Part shown: positions 1 through 10,439 of the stretch, piece by piece
How positions within the stretch are numbered: position 1 is the stretch's first letter
How the letters are laid out: each line of letters begins with the position of its first letter
NCBI GenBank assembly: GCA_015680685.1
Contig: MNCI01006913.1
Coordinates: 4,113-37,340, forward strand
DNA: 33,228 nt
Reading direction: 5' to 3'
Source of the DNA: Gnetum montanum
Lineage: Eukaryota; Streptophyta; Gnetopsida; Gnetales; Gnetaceae
Made by a program: the position numbers and the translations under genes
The notes under the pieces: model-generated
Database searches by the model: none
Seen by the model: only the letters and a program-made list of their open reading frames with translations
Told to the model about the DNA's origin: nothing

Positions 1-1168
1 AATATGTATTCATGGGTCCCACCATTGCCTACAAGCAAGTAAGCATGATAGATGATGGCAATCAAATATACATATGCTAGCAATGTTGTAATAAATACAT
101 ACTAAGGAAGTTTTTATGCTCTTCCCTTCAGTAAAAGTGTGTTTTGAAAGTTAACTCTAGGCAAATTACATTTGAGTTCTCAAACGAATGCATCATAAGT
201 CATGCCATAATCTTTCAAATCTAGCTATGAATTCGTAGGGTAACCTCAATAGTTTTGCTCTCTGTGATGAATAGTGAAGTACAACATCCAACCATATGAG
301 ATATGAGTGTTCACATGCAGCCTAGTCAAATTCCATGGACAAGGCAATATAATTATGCTAGTAATTGGTTTAAGTTCGCAATCGTTGTCTTCCCATGTGA
401 GCTAGTAAAATCCATGTGTATAGTTTAACTCATGATGAGGTGTATGATGTGTTGATGTTGTAGGGCCATGTTTCTCCTAGTGAACATAAGGTAAATGAAG
501 CAATTTCTAAATCTAAGGATAAACAAATCTACTTTAGCTCAATGCAATGGACATCTATTCCTAATTTTCCATACACATCTTGAACTCATGTAATCGTTAC
601 TGGGATTACCCAGTATTACACTACTAGGTGAACCAAGTGATAATACTACTGGGTTACCAAACAATCACACATAATGCTCAGAATTAGTCATATCCATTCC
701 ACTAAACAAAAAAAAGAGTAAAGTTCATGTGAAAGTAAACAATAACTAAAAAAGTAGTAATTAGTAAGCTAAGTAAAAACAGTAAACATTATGCTAAGTA
801 AATAGTAAAGAAATCCAAGTGATGCTATAATGATGCAAAGTAATCTTCATCTTTATTTCCAGTCATGAAACATATCCAAGCACATTCCACTCAAATAAAG
901 TCTCTATTCAATCACTTAACATCATATTGCGGGCATACACTCCTAAATGTTAAGTGCTAAAATTAAGAAAACAAACTGATAAAAATTTCCTAAGTTGGAA
1001 TGAAACTATTTTCGGACTGTACGCCTAAGTGTCATATTTATAGGTATGCACATGTCCGTGGTATCAGATATCCAACATCATAGCTTATGCCTCGATATTA
1101 GGGATTTCATATTGCGGCTTCAATATCAGATGCTTGATATTGTAGTCTTGCAAAAATTTGATTTATCA
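1..1168 (-). mobile_element. Partial 3' LTR of outer element H
   Basis: On the minus strand a tract TGTGGGGATA is followed by TGATAAATC. This is the same arrangement as the 3' LTR start of element 2 (a G run, then TATGATGAG). A strong TATA box, CTATAAATATG, lies at 1033-1043 on the minus strand, about 125 bases inside this proposed LTR start. Between the start and the TATA box are repeated GATATT/GATATC words, like the short palindromic U3 of element 2. The LTR runs off the left edge, so its other end and target duplication cannot be seen. No ORF of note lies in 1-1168. The call rests on structural analogy, not on a second LTR copy in the window. Confidence 0.45.
1033..1043 (-). promoter_or_regulatory. 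TATA box of element H LTR
   Basis: The minus strand reads CTATAAATATG, a near-consensus plant TATA box. It lies about 125 bases downstream of the inferred LTR start, a spacing like that in element 2. Confidence 0.45.
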
Positions 1169-1180
1169 TATCCCCACAAT
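1169..1180 (-). other. Polypurine tract of element H
   Basis: The minus-strand purine run ATTGTGGGGATA directly precedes the inferred LTR start TGATAAATC. A polypurine tract primes plus-strand DNA synthesis in LTR retrotransposons. The run is short, so the call depends on the neighbouring LTR being real. Confidence 0.4.
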
Positions 1181-1329
1181 TGACTAAAAACTCATCCTTG
1201 AGCTAAAACAAAATGAGGATGGAGTTCCTTACAAAATTATGAGGTAGATTTACATGACACTAACTACTATATACATGACTCTTAGATGTCACAGTGGAGT
1301 TTTCAAAAATTGATACATTTCATGACATA

Positions 1330-2409
1330 ACTACTTTAATAAAAAGAAAAATTTGATGAAGCTTTGTGTAGCCTTATGTGGTTCCAAGTGGTGGTAATCT
1401 TTTATTGGTTGCTTCTCCTTATCATCAGGCTTTTGAAATTTGTATCTATTTAAGAATGCTTGAAGCTTTTCTTCTTTCATTTTGGGATTGTGAACTATCC
1501 ATGTTAATGAACCAATGTTTGATAGAATCGGCATGTCTCGTGGGCATGGCAGCTATGAAAACATCTGATTTGCTTTGACATACCAAGCTGTGAACTACCT
1601 TCTCTCCTCTTCAAATGCTTTGGCCTTCTCTTGTAAATCATGGTAGTATGATAATCTACTAGCTAGGTTTGTTGCTACATTTTTCTGCCATTAGTAGCTG
1701 ACCTTTGTTGCTTCTAGTTTAGAGTTTGCTACTTGAAGTTTTTGTAAGGCATCTTTATAATCTACAAACTATTTTTCGTTTAAGACATATGTGGCTGCTA
1801 CTTGCTATTCCAGCTTATTCTTGGGCCTGCCTGCTATCAACATGGCCAACTTAGCATAACAACAGTTAGCTAACTCCATGTACTCTTTGAGGTCCTCTAT
1901 TTGTAGGTCTTTATTTTTCACTTTCACTTGTTGGACAAGGGCATAACTATCCACGATAGGTTACCAGCCAGGATTTTGTGTTGAAATTAAGTTGATTTTG
2001 TCCTTTGCCATCTAAATTTCCTTTTTATTGATTTTCTTGTACATGCCCACTTGGTCACAAAAAAGTTCCTTGAGCCTCTCATGTTTGTTTACCTTGTTTT
2101 GCCATGTGCTAATTTCAATAGTTGACTTTTGATAAATTTCGTGTACCTCCTTCATTAAGACGGTTTTATTTTCTTTGGTGAGGTGGCTCATGTCCTGGTT
2201 GACCCTCACCAGTTGTTCTCTTAACTAGTGGATGCTTTCCTCCAAGATGTTTTGATGCTTCTCTACAGTGGTCAACCTCATGTTGTTAACAACAAGTTGA
2301 TTATTTTCCTCCTGTAATGCGATAAGTGCCTTCACATGTGCATAAGTTTGTGCTTTAGACACAGAGGCATTTCATACTACTTTCTTCTTCTTAGTTGCCA
2401 ATTGTTTAT
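1330..2409 (-). pseudogene. Element H coiled-coil ORF, 3' part
   Basis: Minus-strand translation gives long stretches rich in K, E, Q, L and N without globular motifs, for example KALIALQEENNQLVVNN and EIYQKSTIEISTWQNKVNKH. This pattern suggests a coiled coil. The frame is broken by several in-frame stops (TAG, TGA) and frameshifts. The ORF is cut at 2409 by element 1. Its upstream half lies on the other side, at 25110-26460. Removing the element together with one copy of its TTTAT duplication restores the same frame across the junction (..SLIEQNK / QLATKKKK..). It lies just upstream of the polypurine tract and LTR of element H in the same direction, so it is probably an accessory ORF of that element. 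No enzymatic domain was recognised. Confidence 0.55.
2405..2409. repeat. Target site duplication of element 1 (left copy)
   Basis: TTTAT directly precedes the left LTR. The same five bases follow the right LTR at 25110-25114. Five-base duplications are typical of Ty3/gypsy integration. Confidence 0.85.
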
Positions 2410-2963
2410 TGTAGCGACCAAAAACGTCAGTGGCTGAAACACCGAGAGGTTATTGGGCGTACAGCCTAACCTCAAATTTGTGGGAGGGCCATGCTGGAGA
2501 AAACAAAAATGGGGTACCCTGAACGGTCTGGTCCATCAAACAGGGACTTAGTCGATGTACAATAACCTTTCATTAACACTTGTTGTAATATGTCATGCTA
2601 AGATTTAGGCAGAGAAAGCTGTAACATAGAATAGTAAATGCATAGCAGAGTATGTAACTTAAGCAAGAAATGTAAAATGGAGTAAGCTTGAGTGAGAGAA
2701 TGCACCACCCCAAGATCGAGGGATTTGATCTTTATTTGGCTGAAGAAGGTGTACAACTAGTGGGCAGTGTGGATTGGCATAGCTTAGGATGTAACAGTAT
2801 GGTCACAGTCTCTGAACTGTTGCTTGTCAGTCTCCTTACCAAAGCCAATCACCAGAAAACCAAATGCCAAAATGCCAATCTCCCCTTGCAAGAAAGCCAA
2901 GCCAAGTGCTAAAAATGCCAGACGTCAACTCTAGAAGCCAACCTTTCAAACATTGTTCGCTGG

Positions 2964-2974
2964 GGTATTTATAG
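2964..2974 (-). promoter_or_regulatory. TATA box of element 1 3' LTR
   Basis: The minus strand reads CTATAAATACC. The same box is kept in the right LTR at 23514-23524. Both copies point in the direction of gag-pol transcription. Confidence 0.75.
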
Positions 2975-3464
2975 AGTTAGATGCGGGCGAGAGACATGGT
3001 CTAGATGCCACATGTCCTGGGTTCCACATGCTGCAAACATGAATGTGACATACTGTCATGTGGTGCTACGCTGCAGTGTTACGCTGGCATGCTACGCTAT
3101 AGTGTAGCTAGGCTAGGCATGAAATTTGCTACGCTATGACCATACCATTCAAACTGTGTGTGCTAGAATCCAAGGAACTACCATGTTTTTATAAAAAATG
3201 TAAAGTGGAGTGTATGCTCCAGAACTATGTCTTCCCTGCTCTTACGAGTAGGGTGAAGTGTAAAGAAAAATTTGGGAATCATCAAGGGGTGCAAAACAAA
3301 GTAAAATTGCTGATCTCGTGCGTTGAAGAGATGCCTAAGCAAGAATGATGATTGTCGACAAGTTCTGGGGCTGCCGGAGACATCCTGGTGCTTCCATGCG
3401 AGTGTTGTGCTACTTACGCTGCTTAGCGTATTGGCGTAGTGTAAACACCCACACACTATGCTGT

Positions 3465-3484
3465 GCTATGCTACGTAGCATAGC
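3465..3484. repeat. 20-bp perfect palindrome in U3
   Basis: GCTATGCTACGTAGCATAGC is its own reverse complement. It is one of many GCTACGC/GTAGCAT inverted repeats in this LTR. The right LTR has related hairpins at 24189-24213 (12-base arms, 1-base loop) and 24597-24616 (9-base arms). Confidence 0.9.
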
Positions 3485-3580
3485 AGCCAGTCTTGAGTCA
3501 AATCTTGCCTAAAAACCAAAAACACATGTAGCATAGCAGCCAGTCTTGAGTCAAATCTTGCCTAAAAACCAAAAACACAT
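3475..3580. repeat. 53-bp exact tandem duplication
   Basis: Two identical 53-base units (3475-3527 and 3528-3580), each starting GTAGCATAGCAGCCAG, lie head to tail. The right LTR has a single diverged copy near 24015-24066. The duplication is therefore private to the left LTR and younger than the insertion of the element. Confidence 0.95.
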
Positions 3581-4613
3581 CTTTGAGGCCTAGCTAGGCA
3601 AGCAACTTTAGTAATCGACAACTTTGCTTTCCATGTTGAAAGGTATTGGGACCTATCGAGTCCATCCTTGGGACACTTTCATGCTTCGTGTCCTTGCTAT
3701 GCTGTGTAGCATAACACAACGTAGTAGCTAGTGTGACATGCATCCTTGCTTGACTTGCAATGCTTTGTCAAGAAATCTTGTTTGGAACCCAGAGTTGAAG
3801 TGGGATAGGCAACCTTGGAGGTTGGAGCATGGCCAAGTGCAGTTCTGTGGCTACAACCACTTAACAAACGACCTTCATGTATGCTAGCCCTACTACGTTG
3901 TGCTAAGTTTTGTAGCGTAGCACGATGTAGCACCCTGTTTGACTTGCATTCTAACTTAACTTGCAGATGTTTTATCATGGGATGTCGATCATGTCTTGGC
4001 ATGGAAGCAGAATAAGCATGTTTGATGACTGAAGCCTGGGCAATTTCGTTTCCTGTGTCAAAGCAATCTGAGAGGAAGCAAAGCCACAGTGGAACCTTGC
4101 TACATTATGCTACACTATGTAGCGTAGGACTCAAATGAAGATGATTCTTATTGAAATTTGCCAAATTTTCCTGCGCCATGTTGATCATGCTTCAAGGATG
4201 AAGGGAAATTGGTATCCCAAAGGGCTGAACCATTGTCAACTGTGTATTTGGCACCTGTTCAATCTCCTTGCAGCCTACTACACTATGCAGCATAGCAGGT
4301 TTCACAGTTAGAAAACTTACCAAACTGTTTCACCCATCCCAAACACTTTTGGTAGCTCCTAGCATGGTCCTTGGGTAGACCATTAGTCGGGCCATATGCC
4401 AAGCTGGAAAGGCTACAAGGTATAGCAAGAGTGTTAGCCTGGGAGATAGAAAATTTGATGGATTGTATGGTCTACCCCTAGTGCCTCTTTCATGCAAATT
4501 GGCCTTCTAGCTGGGTGTTGCATTGACTGTGCTTTAGAGGCTTGCAAAGATCCTTTCCCAAATTTTGAGACTATGCTGAGTCATGATAGTTCCAAAATTT
4601 ATGGTGTTTCAAT

Positions 4614-4624
4614 GGCCCCTCTTT
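4614..4624 (-). other. Polypurine tract of element 1
   Basis: The minus strand reads AAAGAGGGGCC just before the 3' LTR start (TGAAACACC). This is the expected place and composition for plus-strand priming. Confidence 0.8.
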
Positions 4625-6045
4625 GTTGACATCTGGAGGATCTGCCCAAGAGATGTCGACAAAGAATACAAAACACCATGAAGAACAAGATGCCAACACT
4701 GCTCTTCAGTGGCCGCTCAGATGACACTTTGTTATGTTTAAGAGTACTTGAGGAGCGATGTGGGATAGGGGGGGCAAGGGATAGATTTGAGGAAACAAGG
4801 TTAGGGAAGAAATGAATGTAAGATGTTATGTTATGCAAACTATTTCCATAGTGCGATTCCTCATCGGAATCCTTATGAGGGAGTCAGGATGCATGGGTGT
4901 CTTTGCCTTCAGCCTTTGACCTCTCACCAAAGTTCTTAGAGATGGTTTATTTATGGCAGTAATAATTAATTGCAAAGCAACTTTTGTGCCATTTATTTTA
5001 GGCACCTATTTTGTTCATTTTTTTTTGTTGCACACCCACGTTCACTTGTAGACAACCTTGTTGTTGCAGGATAGGTGTTTCCTCCCCGAGATGAGTTGTG
5101 TTATATCCATGTGGGGCTTTGACCTACCTACAGATGCTTCCCATGGGACAAGTTGCATTACGCCCATCATGGACTTGTCAGTTGGGCATGTGAAAGGGCT
5201 TTATGTGCATCAAGGAAGCTTGTGAAAAGGATATGTGAAATTATGAGTATAGGGAATGGGGATTAAGTTGGCTGAAAGGAGGGTAGGAAATGCACTCTCA
5301 AGTAGCTATGCTGATTAGAGGGGCCACTTCGGAACAATGTAGTGTCTTGCTCTCACGGTGACATACATCTCTAAACAACATCATCTTGGCTTTTATCCTA
5401 CAAACACAACAGGGAGAAAACAAAACAAAACCGTTAAGTGAAGTGAGGGCAATGTCCTGCTCACTTGGGACACTGCCAAGGTGGCAAGTGTAATGTATGA
5501 CTTGTGCCATGTTCAAAGCAGGAAGGCCAACGCACGTTTCAGAAATGGCAGGCTGGAAAGCTTCAATGGCCTCACTTAGAAATGGGCACTAAAGAGGCTA
5601 GGAGTGATGATGATGCAAGTGCTCAGGAATCCCCACCCAAGGCAAACATCATGTAGTCCAGCTGCAAGGTGAGGAACCTAATAGCTGAGTGCCTACTAAA
5701 CTTGAATGATGGCGGGAGCTGGAGGATGACAACCTTGTGGCTGGGCCACTATAGTGCTAGTACTTCAGTAGCAGGTGTTGATAGCAGGAGCTATGACCAG
5801 GATGATTGGCTGTGGTAGTGATAGCTTCGGAAGGTTAGCAAGATGTCAAATGACATCTCTAAAATATTAGTAAGATGCCAGGAGCAGTGACATTGCATGT
5901 GTTCCAGAGGGTGTTACTGTGGCAACATGAACTTCATTCTAGAATTGCAACATCCCACCCCATGTTGTTTGAGAAGCTCGAAAGTGTGCACGCTCATTTA
6001 TTCATAGGGTCATACATGTGACTTGAAAGGCGTTGCACTGTGAAT
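4625..6045. other. Element 1 3' untranslated spacer
   Basis: About 1.4 kb lies between integrase with its repeat array and the polypurine tract. I see no recognisable protein, RNA gene or strong repeat here. Short ORFs on both strands have no family features. Long 3' spacers are common in Tat elements. Confidence 0.6.
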
Positions 6046-6355
6046 CCAGTTTAAGATCTTGGTAGACCATTGGATGTGCTAGTTTAGGGTCCTAGTAGAC
6101 CAATGTGCTAGTTTAAGGTCCCAGTAGATTGCTGTGCTAGTTTAACGTCGTAGCAGATGGTGGATGGCTAGTTTAAGGTTGTAGTGGACCATGCTGTGGG
6201 TGCCAGTTTTATGTCATGGCCCAAAGACATGTTGTGCCAGTTTAATGTCATAGCGGATGTTCTATGCTAGTTTATAGTCATAGCGGACTATTTGTGCTAG
6301 TTTTACGTCGTAGTGGATGTGCTTTGCCAGTTTTACGTCATAGCAGACGATCTAC
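6046..6355. repeat. Array A: ten units of an approximately 30-bp tandem repeat
   Basis: The core AGTTTAAGGTCGTAGCAGAC recurs with AGTTT starting at 6048, 6081, 6110, 6139, 6170, 6205, 6239, 6269, 6299 and 6329. Spacings are 29-35 bases, mostly 30. Units are usually preceded by GC(T/C) and vary at several positions (GTC to GTT, AGG to ACG). The array starts just past the end of the pol ORF (minus-strand sense). The same core recurs at 9969-10230 and, decayed, at 15470-15570. Confidence 0.9.
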
Positions 6356-6389
6356 TTACCTTGTTATGCATTCGGTATAATCCTTTGTG

Positions 6390-7490
6390 TCAAACATAAT
6401 ACGACTTTAGGTACAAGTGGTTGACTGGGTTTATGAACTCGTTGCCATCCATGTCAGCCAACTTGAATGCCCCATTTTCATAGACTCTCGTGACTATGAA
6501 ACGGCCTTCCCAGTTGGTTGAGAATTTTCTGATTGGCTCACAAATAGCCTTGAGAACTAGGTCCCCTTTCTTGATTGGTCATTGATGTAGATTACAGTGA
6601 TGCTTTTTCCATTGTTTATCTTGGTACCACTTTAGGCAACCAAGTGTTTGCGCACGCTCCTCCTCTATGGAGTCAAGATCAATGATCCTTGACTGATTGT
6701 TTTGAGCCTCATCCATGACATTTGAAAGGATCATTTGAAGTGATGGAACTTGCAATTCAAGAGGTAACACCACTTCAGATCCGTAAACAAGACTGTATGG
6801 AGTCTTACCTGTGGCTGTTCTGCATGTCGTACGGTAAGCCCACAACACATAGAGGATTTTCTCATGCCATCGCCTCTTGTTGCTACTAAGCATCTTTTTC
6901 AAAAGGTTGATGATGACTTTGTTGGTTGTCTCTACTTGACCATTCACCTGTGGCTAGTATGGTGATGAAAAAGAGTGTTTGATGCCAAAGTTTTCAAAAA
7001 AATTTTAGTTTCTGCACTATTAAATTATGGCCCATTGTTAGTAACGATGGTCATGGGAAGGCCAAATCATGTCACTATGTTATCCAAAATGAAATGGCAA
7101 ACTTGTTGAGACGTAGTCTTTCTAAGGGGAATAACTTCTACCCACTTTGTAAAATATTCAATTGCAGTAATAATGAAACTATGCCCTGCTGAAGACTTAG
7201 GTGTAATGGATCCTATGATGTCTAGTCCCCATCATTGGAAAGGCCATGCAATCTATGTTGTATGCAATTCAGTAGGCGGCACATTTATGAGGTTTCCATG
7301 GCGTTGACACACATTGCACGTCCTAACTTTGCCAATGCAATCTCGTTCTATGTAAGGCCAGTAGTAACCTAAGCATCTTATTTTTGCTCTCATAGCCTTG
7401 GGGGCTATGTGTCCTCCATACAATCCCTCATGGAGTTGATCTACGGTTTTTTGTGCTTTTTCACTGCTAACGCAGACTAGCAATATCCCA
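6390..7490 (-). pseudogene. Element 1 integrase (end of pol)
   Basis: Integrase inserts the element's cDNA into chromosomes. In order on the minus strand I see the H2C2 zinc-binding region (7483-7300: LHEG, GGH, then CNVC), the catalytic core (WGLDIIG near 7230; a block reading TNNG at 7034-7039 where TDNG is expected; NGQVE near 6940), and the C-terminal region (VYENGAFKLADMDG, NHLYLKSYYV), which ends in TGA at 6390-6392. The first aspartate and the glutamate of the DDE triad remain, but the second aspartate reads as asparagine. A stop replaces Trp in the FQWWG region, and a frameshift lies just before NGQVE. It cannot be active as it stands. No chromodomain is seen, as expected for Tat elements. 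Confidence 0.9.
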
Positions 7491-7672
7491 TCATAAGAGT
7501 GTTTGCATAAGGTGTTGTCTCCTACAAGGACATATTACCATGTTCGCTTTCGTATTGCATCCTTTTGAGCAAACGTCAAGCCATGCAGGGGTTCGCCATG
7601 TTGGAGGTAAGCTTTAATGTTGGCGTACCACTCTTGGGTATCTGTTGCACTTACAGATGCAATGTGTGTCGC

Positions 7673-8610
7673 TTAAGTTATAGGATCGGTGCATTCTATT
7701 ATTGAAGTAGGCAAGGTAGCAAACATTTGTAATGGCACATTTAAGGCCAACGTGGCTAGCGCATTAGCTATAGTGTTTTTGTTACAAGGCACATGTTGGA
7801 TGTCTAACATCGTAAATTGCTTTAGTAGACTTTTGGCTAAATCACAATAAAGTTGCAAATGTGGAGCCTTGCAAGCATAGACTTCAGTGATCTGGTTGAT
7901 AACTAGTTGTGAGTTGCCTCGAATTGAGAAGTGTTGGATCCTCAACTCTTGAGCTGCTAGAAGACCCCTAGGGAGTCCTTTGTAGTCAACTATGTTGTTT
8001 GTACAAAGGAATTTAAAATGATAGGTAAAGGGTCATATTTCCCAGAGGGAAATGTGAGCACGACAACGGCACTACCACCTCGTGTAGTTGAAGTGCCATT
8101 GAAATGTAGGCTGGTCTCAAAGTCTAATGGTACAGGACTTATGCTATTGACATGCTCATCCAGGAACTCGGGCTCTATTATTACTTGGTCGTCAAAGGGT
8201 GAAGTCATAAGTTGTGTGGCTATTACTTGACCCTTTTTGGATGATTGTGTCACATAATGTAGGTCGAACTTTACTGTTATGGCTTTCCATCAAGCTATTC
8301 TACTACTTTCATATAAGTTGGTTGTAATAGCCCGAAGTATGTTGCTTTTGCATATAATGTTGTTTTTGCTGAAAAACAAGTAATGTCTCCACTTTTTAAG
8401 TGTGAACACTAAGGCAAGACAATTTTTCTCTACCTCATTGTACTTTGTTTCATGAGCTATCAATGCATGACTTAAGTAGTAAATTGGGATTTTAGACCCA
8501 TCATCTTCTTTTGACATAGTAGTGCAACAATAGATGCATCTGAGGTTACAAGATAGATGTAGAAAGGCTTTTTCCTTTGTGGAGGGTAGACAGTGGGAAG
8601 GTGCAAAAGC
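7673..8610 (-). pseudogene. Element 1 RNase H and second archaeal-type RNase H
   Basis: Two RNase H regions follow RT. The first (about 8610-8290) shows YLVTSDAS, IPIYYLSHAL, ETKYNEVEKNCLALVF and KWRHYL, the usual gypsy RNase H connector and core. The second (about 8253-7673) shows SLHFNGTSTTRGGSA and later SQLVINQI and HVPCNKNTIANALATLA, matching the extra archaeal-type RNase H typical of the Tat lineage. In most relatives the start of the second domain reads FDG; here the aspartate codon is asparagine (8098-8100). Frame changes near 8500, 8290 and 7950 break the ORF. The domain order RT, RNH, aRNH, INT is the main evidence for placing the element in Tat. Confidence 0.85.
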
Positions 8611-8619
8611 TCTTTCTTT

Positions 8620-9858
8620 AGGTCATCAGAGGCCTTTTGACATTGATCGGTCCACTGGAAGTTGACTCCCTTCTTAAGTAGGTGTTGCATCTGGTGTAGT
8701 TTGTCTGTTAGCCTTACGATGAATCTTCTTATAAACTGTACTCTGCCTTGCAACCTGCGCAACTCTTTAAGGTTTGCAGAAGGTGCTAAGTTAACGATGG
8801 CCCTAACTTTATTGATGTCCACTCATATCCCTGTTTCTGATACTACAAAGCCTAGCATGCATCTGATTTTAACTCCAAAAACATATTTCTAGGGTTGAGG
8901 TGTAGGTTGTGCCTATGACAATATTGGAAGGCTACATTTAGATTGTTGGGATGATTAGTAGCTTCCTTAGACTTAACCACTATGTCATTGACGTAGTCGT
9001 TTAATCTTTTCAAGAGGTAATCGCTAAAGATATATGTCATTGCTCGTTGGTACTTGCTTCTACATTTTTCAGCCCAAAGGGCATCATCATGTAATAAAAC
9101 GTTCCCCAAGGAATCATAAAGGTAGTTGCAAGTTGGTGCTTTGGGTTTATACGAATCTGGTTATAGCCTAAGAACCCATCCATGAAGGACAGTAAGGCAT
9201 GACCAGCCGTAGTATCGATGAGTTGATCAATACTAGACAATGGAAAGTTGTCTATAATTGTTGTCCTATTTAAATCCCAAAAGTCTATACAAATTTGTAT
9301 ACTCCTAGTCTTCTTGGGTACGACCACAATGTTTGAGAGCCAATCTGAGTAATCAACTTCCCAAATGAAAACAACTTGATAGAGTTTGGCAATTCCATCA
9401 TGTACAGCTAAAGCGATCTAGGGTTTGACCTTGCGAGCTTTTCGTTTAACTACCTTGACACGTGGATCTAAGATACTATTGTGTTGTATGAGTCACAAGT
9501 GCAAGCCCAGCATGTCTTCATATGACCACGCAAACACTTTGACATTGTCATTAAGGACTTTCGAGATGTTTTGTTGCACTTATGGCTCTAGTAGGGAACT
9601 GACTCTCAATGTTTTTGCCTCACCTCTAGCCATAGTCACGGGAATTTCAATAAGGGGATCCTCAGTTACATCCCCAGCCTCTAAGTCTAAGGCTTAGACT
9701 AGGTGTTCAAGCCAGTCCAAGGGTGTTTCTAAGGATGCTATGTAGGTGTCATAAGAGGATGGTTCAAAGGCTATCAACTCTTTGTTTAAGCGTCTTGTCA
9801 GTTTACCATGGGATCCTACGAGAGTCAGGGGCGAACGAAGCTCATCATAGGAATCCAT
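8620..9858 (-). pseudogene. Element 1 reverse transcriptase (start of separate pol ORF)
   Basis: An ATG at 9858-9856 opens a reading frame (MDSYDELRSP...) that leads without a long gap into the RT region, so RT-to-integrase appears to be an ORF separate from gag-protease. RT features in order are FAWSYEDMLG (near 9530), DYSDWLSNIVVVPKK (near 9340), DLNRTTIIDNFPLSSID, ALLSFMDGFLGYNQI (near 9190, first catalytic Asp present), PWGTFYYMMMPFGLKN, and the active-site box. That box reads YVND (8984-8995) in place of YVDD, a lost catalytic aspartate (codon 8987-8989). The thumb region follows (LKELRRLQGRVQFIRRF). Stops and frame changes at about 9690, 9420, 9050 and 8850 show it is dead. The family assignment is firm; the native start is inferred. 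Confidence 0.88.
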
Positions 9859-9968
9859 TGTTTAAACAACTTGCAACAACAAGCAATCAAAACAAAGGCA
9901 AGTGATACGTTAAAGATAGCAACATGTAAGGAATGTATGCAAAGCAATAGTGCAACACAAAAGATTTT

Positions 9969-10230
9969 CCAGTTTAAGGTCTTAGCAAACCGTAATCACA
10001 TAAAATTGTATGTCATAGTTTCCAGTTTAAGGTCTTAGTGGACCGCAACGATGCAAACTTTGATGTTGAATATTACCAGTTTAAGGTCTTAGCGGACTAT
10101 AATGGGTTCAAAATGTAATGAAGGTGTTAAAATTGCCAGTTTAAGGTCTTAGCGAACTGTTAGTAGGTTCAAAGTGCAATGAGGATGTTAAAATTTCTAG
10201 TTTAAGGTCGTAGCAGACCATTGATGGTAT
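9969..10230. repeat. Array B: five units of a 53-61-bp repeat with the shared core
   Basis: CCAGTTTAAGGTCTTAGC begins units with AGTTT at 9971, 10024, 10078, 10138 and 10199 (spacings 53, 54, 60, 61). The segments between cores are partly alike: units three and four share GGTTCAAA.TG.AATGA and GTTAAAAT. It is therefore a true long-unit tandem repeat. It lies between the pol start (9858, minus) and the promoter of the opposite-strand gene (10391, plus). Confidence 0.9.
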
Positions 10231-10390
10231 GTTATAGGAAAATGAAGTAAAAATTTTGGTGGGTCCATGTGCTATGCTACAATAGACCCTGCTACACTAC
10301 AATGGATCCCTACTACGCTGCAGAGGGTGTCCCACATTACATATGGGAAATGGAACACTCTGAAAGTGACATGTGTTTTAACCATGTGGG

Positions 10391-10400
10391 CTATAAATAG
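10391..10400 (+). promoter_or_regulatory. TATA box of the antisense gene
   Basis: CTATAAATAG on the plus strand is a near-perfect TATA box. It points opposite to gag-pol and towards the spliced gene downstream. A perfect 7-base hairpin (GATTACC 10403-10409, GGTAATC 10413-10419) lies just past it. No competing TATA of this quality was noticed between here and the first coding exon. Confidence 0.6.
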
Positions 10401-10439
10401 GGGATTACCCCTGGTAATCATCTCACTTTCATTGTCATA

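Larger units (their letters stand above)
2410..4611 (-). repeat. Element 1 3' LTR (left), 2,202 bp
   Basis: It starts TGTAGCGACC and ends GGTGTTTCA on the plus strand. It aligns along its whole length to 19394-19793 plus 23359-25109. The right copy totals 2,151 bp without the insertion, and the left copy totals 2,149 bp without its private 53-bp duplication, so the two agree closely. In the minus-strand sense U3 is long (4611 to about 2975), followed by a TATA box at 2964-2974 and roughly 550 bases of R/U5. The U3 is packed with GCTACGCTATGC/GTAGCATAGC words. Confidence 0.93.

Noticed and set aside
2688-2912. ORF beginning MSERMHHPKIEGFDLYL, also at 19673
   Set aside because: It is shared only because both copies are LTRs. 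It lies on the strand opposite to the element and diverges after the first 30 residues.
9969-10230. CRISPR-like array (constant core, roughly equal spacers)
   Set aside because: The cores are imperfect, the segments between them are partly alike, and the setting is a plant retrotransposon. It is a long-unit tandem repeat.
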